Source: a virus
IMG/VR virus record: IMGVR_UViG_3300031758_000233
Location: 1 to 36,528 of that record
Length of the DNA: 36,528 nt
Direction: 5' to 3' (one strand)
The first letter of the stretch is position 1; each line of letters opens with the position of its first letter. The notes beneath the pieces were generated by a model that searched no databases, was not told the DNA's origin, and saw only the letters and a list, made by a program, of their open reading frames with translations. The translations under genes were made by a program, and so were the position numbers. Below are positions 28,318 to 36,528 of this stretch, piece by piece.

Positions 28318-30137
28318 TGGAATACGAAACACCGTGGTGGGAACTAGATAAAGACGTCCATAAAAACGTTTTTGCTACTGCTGGAAACATCAGAAGAAAT
28401 CAAACAGCTCAAGAAGACTTAGATGAAAGACACTTTAGACTTTACTCCGGTCTACCTCTTTACTCTGCTTTTACTTTTAACTTAACCTTTGACACGCTAG
28501 ACGCTAAGTTTACTATGAACGTGGTGCAAGCTGCTACAAATACGCTTGTCTCAAAGATTTGTAAGAACAAAGTGAAGCCAACATTCTTAACTGATGACGG
28601 CAACTGGGGTATGCAGCAGCAAGCTAAGAAGCTTGATAAGTATGTCTTTGGTCAATTCTACAAAATGAACATCTATGAAGAGACAAAGAAAGCTTTCAGA
28701 GATGCTTGTATCTTTGGCGATGGCTTCATTAAGCATTGGCACGACTCTAATGGAAAGATCCACATGAAGCGAGTGTTTAAGCCTTGCCTTATTGTGAACC
28801 AAGCCGAAGTCATGTATGGTCAAGAGCCTAAGACTATCTATGAAGTTCGCATTGTAGATAAACAAACATTAAAACAAAAATACCCGGATTTTACCCATGA
28901 GATTGATGAAGCTTCAATTAGCGATATACCTTTCTTTATTGATTCTTTTGAGTCTAATCATCAGCTTGCGGTTGTTGTTGAGGGCTATCGTGTAGCTCAT
29001 ACGACTCTAGGCAAAGATGGGGAAGAGATTAAGCACAAGGGAAAACACTTCATTGGTATATCAACGGCTACTTTCCTGCTTGAAGACTTTGAGCAAGAGA
29101 AGATACCTTACGTGAAGATGACTTATGTTCCTAATGCTGTTGGGTACTATGGCAAGGGCGTTGCTGAAATCATCACAGGTCATCAGGTTGAAATCAATCG
29201 TATGCTAAGACGTATATCAAGAGCTATGAACTTAATGAGTTCTCCAAGCATCCTTGTAGACTTCATGAGCGAGATCGTAGACACGCATTTCAATAATGAG
29301 GTAGGAACTGTCATTAAGTACAAAAACAATCCTCCTATTTATAACTTTCCTGCTGGTATTAATCCAACAGTGATTGAATGGTTTCTTACTGTCTATCAGA
29401 AGGCATTTGAAGAGATCGGTTTATCTCAGCTTACTGCTCAATCTCAAAAGCCTGCTGGGTTAGATTCTGGTAAAGCTCTAAGAGAATACAACGACATCGA
29501 AACAGAGCGCTTTGCCGAGCTTGCTCAGGCTTGGGAGAAGTTCCATTTAGATATTGCTGATGCCGTTATTCTTCACTCTAAAGAGATTGCCGATCAGGGT
29601 GGGGAGACTATCGTTCTTTCTCCTGAAAAGATGGGCGCTCAGAAGATCGACTTTAAAAAGATTAAGCTGAAAGATTCTGAGTATATCATGCAGGTTTACC
29701 CAACTGCTATGCTTCCAAAGACACCAGCAGGGCGCTTAGCCTACGTCCAAGAGATGATGGGAGCAGGATTATTGACACCGGAAGAGGGCTTAGGTCTTCT
29801 AGAGTTCCCTGATATCTCTGAGATCGTTGAGAATAAGAACGCTTACATCGATGATATCAGACATACAGCTTACTTAATTGTTAATAATGCAGAATACAAT
29901 CCGCCGGAGCCTTATCAGAATCTTCAATACGGCATTACTTTCATGAACAGCATGTACCTGAAGATGAAAACAAGGGGTTTACCTACGGAGCGCTTGGATC
30001 TATTACAAAAATGGATCAACGATGCCCTTACGTTACAAGAGCAAATGGCTGCACCTCCTGAAATGCCTATGGATATGGGAATGATGCCACAAGAACAATT
30101 ACCTCAAGAAGAATTACCAATCACTCAAGGAGTATAA
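28317..30137 (+). CDS. Portal protein
   Basis: The 606-residue protein follows the terminase and precedes a scaffold-like gene, the standard place for the portal. It begins with PWWELDKDVHKNVFATAG and contains FTMNVVQAATNTLVSKI, GDGFIKHWHD, VVVEGYRVAH and YYGKGVAEIITGHQVEINRM. These are helix-strand segments typical of large podovirus portals (head-to-tail connector). The C-terminus is Met/Pro/Gln-rich (MPMDMGMMPQEQLPQEELP) and probably extends into the capsid. It forms a dodecameric ring through which DNA passes. The call rests on size, order and sequence style. Confidence 0.85.
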   Translation: MEYETPWWELDKDVHKNVFATAGNIRRNQTAQEDLDERHFRLYSGLPLYSAFTFNLTFDTLDAKFTMNVVQAATNTLVSKICKNKVKPTFLTDDGNWGMQQQAKKLDKYVFGQFYKMNIYEETKKAFRDACIFGDGFIKHWHDSNGKIHMKRVFKPCLIVNQAEVMYGQEPKTIYEVRIVDKQTLKQKYPDFTHEIDEASISDIPFFIDSFESNHQLAVVVEGYRVAHTTLGKDGEEIKHKGKHFIGISTATFLLEDFEQEKIPYVKMTYVPNAVGYYGKGVAEIITGHQVEINRMLRRISRAMNLMSSPSILVDFMSEIVDTHFNNEVGTVIKYKNNPPIYNFPAGINPTVIEWFLTVYQKAFEEIGLSQLTAQSQKPAGLDSGKALREYNDIETERFAELAQAWEKFHLDIADAVILHSKEIADQGGETIVLSPEKMGAQKIDFKKIKLKDSEYIMQVYPTAMLPKTPAGRLAYVQEMMGAGLLTPEEGLGLLEFPDISEIVENKNAYIDDIRHTAYLIVNNAEYNPPEPYQNLQYGITFMNSMYLKMKTRGLPTERLDLLQKWINDALTLQEQMAAPPEMPMDMGMMPQEQLPQEELPITQGV

Positions 30138-30138
30138 A

Positions 30139-31026
30139 ATGAGTATCGAAGCAATCACAGGAAGTATCATTGAATCAGTAACAGCAGAACCTTCAGAATC
30201 GTCACAAGAAGCAAGCATTGAAGTGTCTGGTGAGATCAACCCGGCTCAAGGTGACAGTGATCTAGCCCAAAGGCTTGCCATTCTTGCTAAGAAGGAGAAA
30301 GGTCTTCTATCTAAGCAGCAGGAAATGGCTGCTAAGCTAAAAGAAATGGAAGAAAAGTCTAAAAAGTTTAGCGAATGGGAAGAAATCGACAAGCTTGCAA
30401 GTGAAAACCCTACTGAGTATTTCAAAAAGAAAGGCTTAAGCTTTGAGCAAATCCAACAAAAGATGCTCGAATCTATGCAGGATGATGAGCTTGATCCTAT
30501 CCAAAAGCAACTTAAAGAACTTCAAAACAAGCTAGCTAATAAAGACTCTGAGATCGAAAAGCTTCTCAATGATAAATTATCCGAGAGAGATAATCAGAAG
30601 AAACAACAAGAGATTGAGGAGCAAAGTAAGTATTATAATCAAGAGCTTAAGAAGTTTATTGGCGACAAATCTGAGCAATATGACCTAATAAATACTTTTG
30701 AAGCAAGCGAAGAGGTGTTTAACGTGATCAAAACGGTCTACTTAAAAACTGCTGAAAAAGGCTCACCAAAGCTCATGTCATTTGATGAGGCTTGCGACCT
30801 ATACGAAAAAAAGCTTGAAGAATTGGTGCAAGGTATGAAAAAATCTAAAAAAGTTTCTAAAATCTTTGGAGTCGACGATTCTGAAGATATATTCGGCAAA
30901 GTGTCTGGCCAAGTTACCCTAGACGATTCGTTCTCTCCTTCATCGGCTCATAGTCCTGAGCTAAAAACAGAAGCAGAAAGATTGAGAGCAGCGGCAAAAC
31001 TATTTGAACAACAACTTAAAGCTTAA
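30139..31026 (+). CDS. Scaffold-like protein
   Basis: The 295-residue acidic, Lys/Glu/Gln-rich protein is almost wholly helical, with long coiled-coil (LAILAKKEKGLLSKQQEMAA, KQLKELQNKLANKDSEIEKL). It ends in a helix with RLRAAAKLFEQQLKA, the type of tail that binds coat protein. AAGGAG precedes the ATG. Its position directly before the capsid gene is the usual scaffold place. It should direct prohead assembly and then leave. No protease motif is seen. Confidence 0.75.
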   Translation: MSIEAITGSIIESVTAEPSESSQEASIEVSGEINPAQGDSDLAQRLAILAKKEKGLLSKQQEMAAKLKEMEEKSKKFSEWEEIDKLASENPTEYFKKKGLSFEQIQQKMLESMQDDELDPIQKQLKELQNKLANKDSEIEKLLNDKLSERDNQKKQQEIEEQSKYYNQELKKFIGDKSEQYDLINTFEASEEVFNVIKTVYLKTAEKGSPKLMSFDEACDLYEKKLEELVQGMKKSKKVSKIFGVDDSEDIFGKVSGQVTLDDSFSPSSAHSPELKTEAERLRAAAKLFEQQLKA

Positions 31027-31037
31027 GGAGCTTAACA

Positions 31038-32249
31038 ATGACTGCTACAACTATTAACATGGCGGCGATCCTTAAAACGATCTTCCCATCTGGTCTACCA
31101 AAAGATGCTACTTACAAAGACAATCCTCTTCTTGCTCTTATGCCGAAAGCTACAGACTTTTATGGTGAAGATGCTAAGGCTCCTTTGAAGTATGCTCCGA
31201 ACGCTGGTCGTTCTTCTACTTTCTCAACTGCTCAATCAAACTCAACTAACGTTAAAAACGTTGCTTTCCGTTATATCCGTAAATCGGATTATGCTGTTGC
31301 ACGTATTACTAACGAATTGATCCTTGCTTCTAAGAATAATTCTGGTGCTTTCGTATCAGCTCTTAAACAAGAAATTGATTCAGCTCAATTGAACGTTTCT
31401 AACTCAGCAGCTCAAGCTGTTTATGGAAACGGATCAGGTTGTATCGGGCAAATCGCCTCTTCTACAACTCTTGCTTCAACTCTTATCAAACTTGCTAACC
31501 CTGAAGATATCGTTTTCTTCGAGGTTGACTACAGAATTAAACTATCTGCTTCTAACGGCGGCGGATCTGTTAAGTCTGGTGTTTTAACTGTTGTTGCTGT
31601 TGACCGTGAGCTTGGAACTATCACTGTAGACCAAAACATTTCTTCAGGCGTAGCTACTGCTGCTCTTGGTGACTTCATTTCTATCGAAGGTGACTACGAT
31701 AAGAAAATGGCTGGTATGGCTGCTTGGCTTCCTGCTGTTGCTCCTACTTCAGGCGATAACTTCTTTGGCGTAGACCGCTCTCTTGACGTTACACGTCTTG
31801 CTGGTTTCCGTGGGGATCTTTCTGCCCTTCCAATCGAAGAGGCTCTTATCCAAGGCGGAATGAAGATTGGTCGTGACGGTGGTAAAGTTGATCATGTATT
31901 TATGTCTTTCCAAAAATACGCTGATCTTACTAAGTCACTTGGATCAAAAGTTCAATACGTTGACGTTATGGCTAAAGATGCAGGCATTGGCTTCCAAGGT
32001 GTTAAAGTAAATCTTGGTAAATCTATCGCTACTGTTATCCCTGACCGTAACTGTCCTGATAACAAAATGTTTATGCTTCAATTAGATTCATGGAAAGTTC
32101 ATTCACTTGAAGGGATGCCAATGATCCTTGATATGGATGGGCTTAAAATGCTTCGTGTATCTAACGATGACGCTGCTGAAATCCGTGTAGGTTACTATGC
32201 TCAAATTGCTTGTAACTGGCCGGGCGCTAACGGTCAATTCTCTATCTAA
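31038..32249 (+). CDS. Major capsid protein
   Basis: The 403-residue protein has the composition of a coat protein: mid-size, Ala/Ser/Asn-rich, with no long charged runs. Segments suggest an HK97-type fold: an N-terminal arm (MAAILKTIFPSGLPKDATYK), a long helix (FVSALKQEIDSAQLNVSN), a SIEGDYDKKMAG-region loop and a C-terminal VRVGYYAQIAC-type domain (seen here as IRVGYYAQIACNWPG). Codons seem more biased to those of highly expressed genes (CGT, GGT, CTT) than in neighbours. AAGGAG is 7 bases before the ATG, and a strong terminator follows. Confidence 0.85.
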   Translation: MTATTINMAAILKTIFPSGLPKDATYKDNPLLALMPKATDFYGEDAKAPLKYAPNAGRSSTFSTAQSNSTNVKNVAFRYIRKSDYAVARITNELILASKNNSGAFVSALKQEIDSAQLNVSNSAAQAVYGNGSGCIGQIASSTTLASTLIKLANPEDIVFFEVDYRIKLSASNGGGSVKSGVLTVVAVDRELGTITVDQNISSGVATAALGDFISIEGDYDKKMAGMAAWLPAVAPTSGDNFFGVDRSLDVTRLAGFRGDLSALPIEEALIQGGMKIGRDGGKVDHVFMSFQKYADLTKSLGSKVQYVDVMAKDAGIGFQGVKVNLGKSIATVIPDRNCPDNKMFMLQLDSWKVHSLEGMPMILDMDGLKMLRVSNDDAAEIRVGYYAQIACNWPGANGQFSI

Positions 32250-32255
32250 TTTCTC

Positions 32256-32279
32256 AGGGGGGCTTCGGCTCCCCTTTAC
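32256..32279 (+). terminator. Terminator after capsid gene
   Basis: AGGGGGGC (32256-32263), tetraloop TTCG and GCTCCCCT (32268-32275) form an 8-bp stem with one G-U pair, followed by TTACTT. It lies 6 bases after the capsid stop. The short T-run suggests partial termination. Confidence 0.75.
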
Positions 32280-32338
32280 TTCTGACCTAGCAGCTTAATC
32301 TAGGATAGGGGAACAACCCTAAAACTAAGGAGTTTAAA

Positions 32339-32701
32339 ATGGCTAATCGTTATTTCACACAATTCTTCTATTCATTCTTCAAAAAGCCGGTAATGATTGC
32401 CGGGTCTATTCCACTTTCTTCTGCTGCTGCTGTTGGTACAGTAGCCATTAAAGGTGTTGCATCGGTTTCTAAAACTGGCACAGGTGAATATACTGTAACT
32501 CTTGAAGATGAATATTATGCTGTTTGTTCTGTTTCTGCTGCTGTTATTGATTCTGCAGAAAACCTTAAAATTGTATTTGCTGACATCGATCTTCCAAGCA
32601 AGACTTTCAAGGTTAAAACAATGATTGCAGGATCTTTCGATGACGTTTCAGACGCTTGCGAAATTTCTCTTCAATTAGTTCTTTCTAACTCTTCAGTCTA
32701 A
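32339..32701 (+). CDS. Putative head decoration/minor head protein
   Basis: The 120-residue beta-rich protein begins NRYFTQFFYSFFKKPVMIAG, followed by strands (GEYTVTLEDEYYAVCSV) typical of small capsid-associated proteins next to the coat gene. AAGGAG precedes the ATG in a leader with two small inverted repeats. The beginning is conserved in tone with head decoration proteins of many phages. The function is inferred from position. Confidence 0.5.
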   Translation: MANRYFTQFFYSFFKKPVMIAGSIPLSSAAAVGTVAIKGVASVSKTGTGEYTVTLEDEYYAVCSVSAAVIDSAENLKIVFADIDLPSKTFKVKTMIAGSFDDVSDACEISLQLVLSNSSV

Positions 32702-32713
32702 TAAGGAGTTTCT

Positions 32714-32968
32714 ATGTTAGGCATGATGATTGGACCCGGAAAGAAAGACATTACAGATGGGATTATTGAAGGAATTGTTGGAGGCAAAAAAGCCTATTCA
32801 ACTGCTCCATCAGAATACCCGGAAGCCGCTAAACTTTGCGCTCAAGAACTAATCAAAGCAATTGAAGCTAAAGATCCTAATAAGATCATAGCTGCATTTA
32901 TTGCTCTAGATCATGAGATCGAAGGAATAGAAGGCGAAGAATCAGAAGAACAAAGCTCAAAGCTTTAA
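32714..32968 (+). CDS. Small helical protein (unknown)
   Basis: The 84-residue protein has AAGGAG at good spacing. It has a Gly-rich hydrophobic start (MLGMMIGPGKKDITDGI), an amphipathic helix (EAAKLCAQELIKAIEAKDP) and an acidic end. No family is recognised. Its place between the decoration-type and adaptor genes suggests a head-completion accessory, but nothing shows this. Confidence 0.45.
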   Translation: MLGMMIGPGKKDITDGIIEGIVGGKKAYSTAPSEYPEAAKLCAQELIKAIEAKDPNKIIAAFIALDHEIEGIEGEESEEQSSKL

Positions 32969-32980
32969 AAGGTCAGGCTT

Positions 32981-33658
32981 ATGGCATCATTTACGTTAGC
33001 TGAGTTTAGAACCCGATCAAGACAACGTGCTGATATGGTAAATTCAAAGTTCGTAACTGATGCCGAGCTTGATTATTTTATCAATGCTTCTTATGGTGAG
33101 CTATATGATCTTCTAGTTAATACTAGAGGAGAAAACTACTATGTTAATTCATATAATTTTACTACTACATCAAACGTAGACACCTATCCCTTACCTGCTG
33201 ATTTCTTCAAGTTAATGGGCGTTGATTTCGTCACATCAAGCACGCAAGCGATTACTCTTAAGGCTTTTCGTTGGCAAGAAAGAAACAGGTTTAGAGAGCC
33301 ATTCTACAACGTTAGAAACTATAACCTCATGTATCAAATCAGGGGTAATAACCTTGTTTTTATCCCTACTCCAAACGGTCAACAAAATATTCGTTTATGG
33401 TACATTCCAAGACATTCAGAATTAATTAATGATTTTGATGAATTTGATGGGATTAATGGATGGGAAGAATACATCGTTATAGACGCAGCTATTAAAATGA
33501 GAGTTAAAGAAGAATCTCCTGTTGATGAGCTTCTTTTAGCAAAACAAGATATGAAAGCACGTATTCTATCGGCTTGTGCTGGCCGTGATTCTTCTGAGCC
33601 TCCAAGAGTAGTTGATACCGATTCAAACTATGCAGGATTCAGAAACTTATGGAACTAA
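32981..33658 (+). CDS. Head-tail adaptor protein
   Basis: The 225-residue protein has the pattern of podovirus adaptors (P22 gp4-like): FTLAEFRTRSRQRADMV, then TDAELDYFINASYGELYDLL at the N-terminus, followed by a middle with DTYPLPADFFKLMGVDF. A C-terminal helical part with VIDAAIKMRVKEESPV completes it. Such proteins bind under the portal and link it to the tail. AAAGG lies upstream. It overlaps the next gene by 10 bases. Confidence 0.75.
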   Translation: MASFTLAEFRTRSRQRADMVNSKFVTDAELDYFINASYGELYDLLVNTRGENYYVNSYNFTTTSNVDTYPLPADFFKLMGVDFVTSSTQAITLKAFRWQERNRFREPFYNVRNYNLMYQIRGNNLVFIPTPNGQQNIRLWYIPRHSELINDFDEFDGINGWEEYIVIDAAIKMRVKEESPVDELLLAKQDMKARILSACAGRDSSEPPRVVDTDSNYAGFRNLWN

Positions 33659-33948
33659 AACCGTACAAAAAGCTTACCGGCTTAGAACAAGACTTATCTA
33701 AAACTGTTCAATATACAGAAGAGTTTACTTCTCAATTAACGCCTTTAATATTTCTTAAAGGCAACTTGATTACTATTACGGTAACAACTTCAGCAACTCA
33801 ATTTAATCATGGTTTACAACAAGTTCCACAGGGGTGGATAATATTTGATAAAGATTCAAACGCAAATGTTTGGAAGCTTGGGGCAACAGATAAGACTATC
33901 AGCTTCATAGCTTCAGCGGCTTCAAATATTAAGGTATGGGTATTCTAA
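33649..33948 (+). CDS. Small tail/connector-associated protein
   Basis: The 99-residue protein ends with TSATQFNHGLQQVPQGWIIF and a final ASNIKVWVF strand. This beta-rich pattern recurs as a small knob in phage fibre and needle-like proteins. The N-terminus is a short helix (PYKKLTGLEQDLSKTVQYTE). It lies between the adaptor and hub genes, where P22 places its plug (gene 10) and needle (gene 26). The stop overlaps the next start (TAATG). The role is tentative. Confidence 0.5.
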   Translation: MELKPYKKLTGLEQDLSKTVQYTEEFTSQLTPLIFLKGNLITITVTTSATQFNHGLQQVPQGWIIFDKDSNANVWKLGATDKTISFIASAASNIKVWVF

Positions 33949-36528
33949 TGGCTTTACAAAGACAAACGTTATCTATCCAAATAGCCCAAGGCTTAGACAC
34001 CAAAACAGATGAAAAACAAGTACCAGCAGGGAAAGCGTTAGCGCTAGAAAACGTTAGATTTCAAAAGACCGGAAAGCTATCAAAGCGATTTGGTCTTGTC
34101 TTACAATCAACAGCCTCAACAGATGGCAATTTTTTAACAGCTAATAAGATTGCTTTAGTCTCTGATTCAAATAGTATTAGCTCAGTAACAGACAAGGGCG
34201 TTTATACACTATCATCGGTTAAAAACAGTTGGGATAACATATCTCAATTTAAAGATTTTCCAAAAGTAGCTTCTGATTTTATTTATAAATCATCATTGAA
34301 TCATTTTAATCCTGATATGGATTACAACGAAGAACTTAATCTTTGTGGATATGTATTTAGAGAGTATCAAGAGGGTGTAGCCCTTGCCGGTGCTTTAGAA
34401 TATGTAACTGTTGTAATAGAGGATTCTCAGACAGGTCTAAAGAAAACAAGAAAAAAGCTTATAAGCCCCGCAACAACAAACGTTTCTTTGAAATACCAGA
34501 AAAGCCAACAGAAAATAATGGTAGTAAAGAACGGAACTAGCGCAAGAATCATTGTGTTTTATGAAGTAAATAACTTTGACGGCGTAGTTGGTAGCTTTGT
34601 TATTAATAAATTGGTAATGGATGCCGATTTAAACATAATCTCAGAGGCAAATATTCCTTACGTGTTTACTTCTAACCGTTTACTGTCTACAAAGTTTGAC
34701 GTTTGCAGAGATTCAACATCTATTTTCTTTGCCCTACTAGATGAGTTTACTCTTCAAATGTATAAAATAGCATTTGATGGCTCAATAACGACTTCAAGAA
34801 CCAAAACCGTAGCTTTTAAGTTGGCAGTAAACACCTTATCTTATCCAATGGGTTTTTCTGTTTGCTTAAGCCCTAATGATTTTCATGTATTTTGGGTAGC
34901 TCTTGACGGTGCCTCTAGGTTTGTTAATTGTATTGCTTTTACTAAAACCCTAACCGATTCAGTACCAGAAGATTCTGTTGGTAATGTTGGGTTATGGGGA
35001 GACGTATCTGTAACCTATAACGCAGGTATATCTTTAGCCACTTCATCAGTAGAAAACTTTACAACAAAAAGAACAGTGTTTTACCTTACTAAACTCTCAT
35101 TTAATTCTTTTGGTTATACAATTGAATCAGTATCAACACAAATGAACAGAGTTTTCCATATTGGTCGCCCATTTGTAGTAAACGGATCTAATTTTATCAT
35201 AGCTAAAACTGTAGAAACAGATCAAAGAACCGGGTTGATTATAAACATCGATCAACAGAAATTTGTATCGTCATTTTCTAATTTTGATTTATCTTTAGAT
35301 AGAGAAGTGGTTCAATCGTTTTCAACATCAAATATTTGTAACTCTATCGCCTCAAACGGTGTTATTTATTGCGCTGTAGAAAGAATCTATGGACCATATA
35401 CGTCAAGCACATCAGCAACAGACTTTATCGCTAACGTGGGTATATCTAGGGTAAAATTAGATTTTAATACTGATTATACTTGTGGAACAAAAGCCAAGCT
35501 AGGCAAAACTATTTATTATACAAATGGTCCTACGGTTTCATTAGACGCCAAGTCTGCTTATGAAAGCAGCTTTTACTTGGGTCCTAAGATTGAATCAGTA
35601 ACCCAAACAACAGGAACAGCAAACCCTAACGTTGCATCAAAGACGTTTAACTATATCGCTGTCTATAACTACTACAACGGAAAAACAGAACTAGAAAGAT
35701 CAGTACCTTCTTCGTCTGTAGCTATTACAACTAACGCCTCTGCTTCAGCGGTTAATATTTTAGTAAAAGCCTTGACCGGATCTTGGAAGGATGACTTTGA
35801 TGGGGTTTTAGTACCTAACGGAACAATAAGAAGCCTAAGCGAAATTATTCTTTATAGAGCTTCCGCCGGAACTGGTGGGGTTTATTATCGATGCGCTAAC
35901 ATTCCAAATTCTAGTTTATATCTAGATGTTGCTCAATCCATTACAGATACAGCTTCAGACGCAGATTTATTAAACAATGAAAGGCTCTACACTACTGGTG
36001 GGGTTTTAGAATCTGATGCTACTCCTAATGCTAAATTCTCAACATCAGGAGGCAATAGGCTTTTCTTGGGTGGGCTAGAAGAACAAGACGAAGTGGCTTT
36101 TAGCAATAAACAAATTTTTGGAGAAGCCGTTTCATTCAATGGATTTAATAGAATTAGGGTTTCATCCGGAGCTAGTGCAGATAAAACACCAATCTCCGCC
36201 CTTGGTTATATGGATGCAAAGCTGATAATCTTTAGACAGCAATCAATCTACTTTGTTCAAGGTGACGGTCCTAATCTTCTTGGGATTGGCGACTTTACTG
36301 AGCCTGAAATCATATCTTCAGACGTTGGTTGTACTGAGCCGAGATCCGTTGTAAATACACCAAATGGGTTAATGTTTAAGTCAAGAAAAGGGATTTACCT
36401 TCTATCAAGAAATCTTGTGGTTGAGTATATTGGGGCTGCTGTTGAAGAGTTTAATCAATATAATGTAATGGCTGCCATTATTTCTGATAAGTTTAACGAA
36501 GCTAGATTCTACCTTTCAAATAATGATT
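33948..36528 (+). CDS. Tail hub/nozzle protein, N-terminal part (continues at 3-965)
   Basis: This open frame starts at ATG 33948, overlapping the previous stop, and runs off the window end. Joined to 1-965 at 36078, it gives 1031 residues. It begins TLSIQIAQGLDTKTDEKQ and has ALENVRFQKTGKLSKRFG, an N-terminal pattern of P22 gp10-like or T7 gp12-like tail proteins. The rest is beta-rich repeats, as in a beta-propeller nozzle. It is longer than those relatives, so it may fuse hub and additional domains. Its place after the adaptor fits. The whole protein can be read only across the circular join. Confidence 0.75.
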   Translation, partial: MALQRQTLSIQIAQGLDTKTDEKQVPAGKALALENVRFQKTGKLSKRFGLVLQSTASTDGNFLTANKIALVSDSNSISSVTDKGVYTLSSVKNSWDNISQFKDFPKVASDFIYKSSLNHFNPDMDYNEELNLCGYVFREYQEGVALAGALEYVTVVIEDSQTGLKKTRKKLISPATTNVSLKYQKSQQKIMVVKNGTSARIIVFYEVNNFDGVVGSFVINKLVMDADLNIISEANIPYVFTSNRLLSTKFDVCRDSTSIFFALLDEFTLQMYKIAFDGSITTSRTKTVAFKLAVNTLSYPMGFSVCLSPNDFHVFWVALDGASRFVNCIAFTKTLTDSVPEDSVGNVGLWGDVSVTYNAGISLATSSVENFTTKRTVFYLTKLSFNSFGYTIESVSTQMNRVFHIGRPFVVNGSNFIIAKTVETDQRTGLIINIDQQKFVSSFSNFDLSLDREVVQSFSTSNICNSIASNGVIYCAVERIYGPYTSSTSATDFIANVGISRVKLDFNTDYTCGTKAKLGKTIYYTNGPTVSLDAKSAYESSFYLGPKIESVTQTTGTANPNVASKTFNYIAVYNYYNGKTELERSVPSSSVAITTNASASAVNILVKALTGSWKDDFDGVLVPNGTIRSLSEIILYRASAGTGGVYYRCANIPNSSLYLDVAQSITDTASDADLLNNERLYTTGGVLESDATPNAKFSTSGGNRLFLGGLEEQDEVAFSNKQIFGEAVSFNGFNRIRVSSGASADKTPISALGYMDAKLIIFRQQSIYFVQGDGPNLLGIGDFTEPEIISSDVGCTEPRSVVNTPNGLMFKSRKGIYLLSRNLVVEYIGAAVEEFNQYNVMAAIISDKFNEARFYLSNND
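36079..36528. repeat. Right copy of the terminal overlap
   Basis: Matches 1-450 with 13 substitutions concentrated between offsets 122 and 323; the first 121 and last 127 bases are identical. All changes are silent. See the left copy for the meaning. Confidence 0.95.

Overview
The window reads as one complete genome of a tailed double-stranded DNA bacteriophage, opened at an arbitrary point inside a tail gene. The last 450 bases repeat the first 450 with 13 substitutions, all synonymous, so the molecule closes to a circle of about 36,078 bp. Gene order and content suggest a short-tailed (podovirus-like) phage with a P22-like virion plan: small and large terminase, portal, scaffold, capsid, adaptor, a very large tail hub/nozzle protein, then three consecutive large internal or ejection-type proteins. 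There is no tape-measure, tail-tube, sheath or baseplate series. The DNA is AT-rich with strong AAGGAG-type ribosome sites. A signal peptide, an apparent spanin-like pair and a murein peptidase point to a Gram-negative host. The host itself cannot be named from sequence alone. No integrase, RNA polymerase or DNA polymerase is visible, so the phage looks lytic and dependent on host polymerases.

Layout. (1) 33948 to the end, continuing 1-17237 on +: tail hub, GNAT protein, ejection module, then a long receptor-binding/fibre region (beta-sandwich, coiled-coil and beta-helix proteins). Inside the fibre region sit a Dps/ferritin-like protein, an exported cysteine-rich protein and an XhlA-like peptide. 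The lysis block follows: M15 peptidase, small membrane proteins and an overlapping spanin-like pair. (2) 17234-21572 on -: the replication/recombination operon, in transcription order: initiator-like protein with an internal iteron cluster, helicase-loader-like protein, small proteins, ERF annealing protein, DEDDh exonuclease, small membrane peptides, HExxHxxGxxH protein and RusA resolvase. (3) 21573-21800: divergent control region with promoters, a palindrome and a hairpin. (4) 21801-24818 on +: DEDDy nuclease with a zinc ribbon, HExxH protein, HTH regulator, HNH nuclease and coiled-coil small proteins. (5) 24908-25135 on -: a lone gene for a small exported acidic protein. (6) 25229-33948 on +: packaging and head genes, with a tRNA-Ser(UGA) wedged directly against the large terminase.

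How it fits together. A divergent control region drives the two early operons outward. ERF, RusA and two DnaQ-fold nucleases would supply recombination-dependent replication products for headful-type packaging. The late + strand run makes virion, fibres and lysis proteins. It meets the early operon head-on with overlapping stop codons at 17234-17237. The most unusual items are the Dps-like protein with a nearly complete ferroxidase signature, the secreted 16-cysteine fibre-like protein, the iteron and hexamer arrays inside the initiator gene, the tRNA/terminase junction that leaves the terminase nearly leaderless, and the S74-type Ser-Lys dyad on an ejection-type protein.
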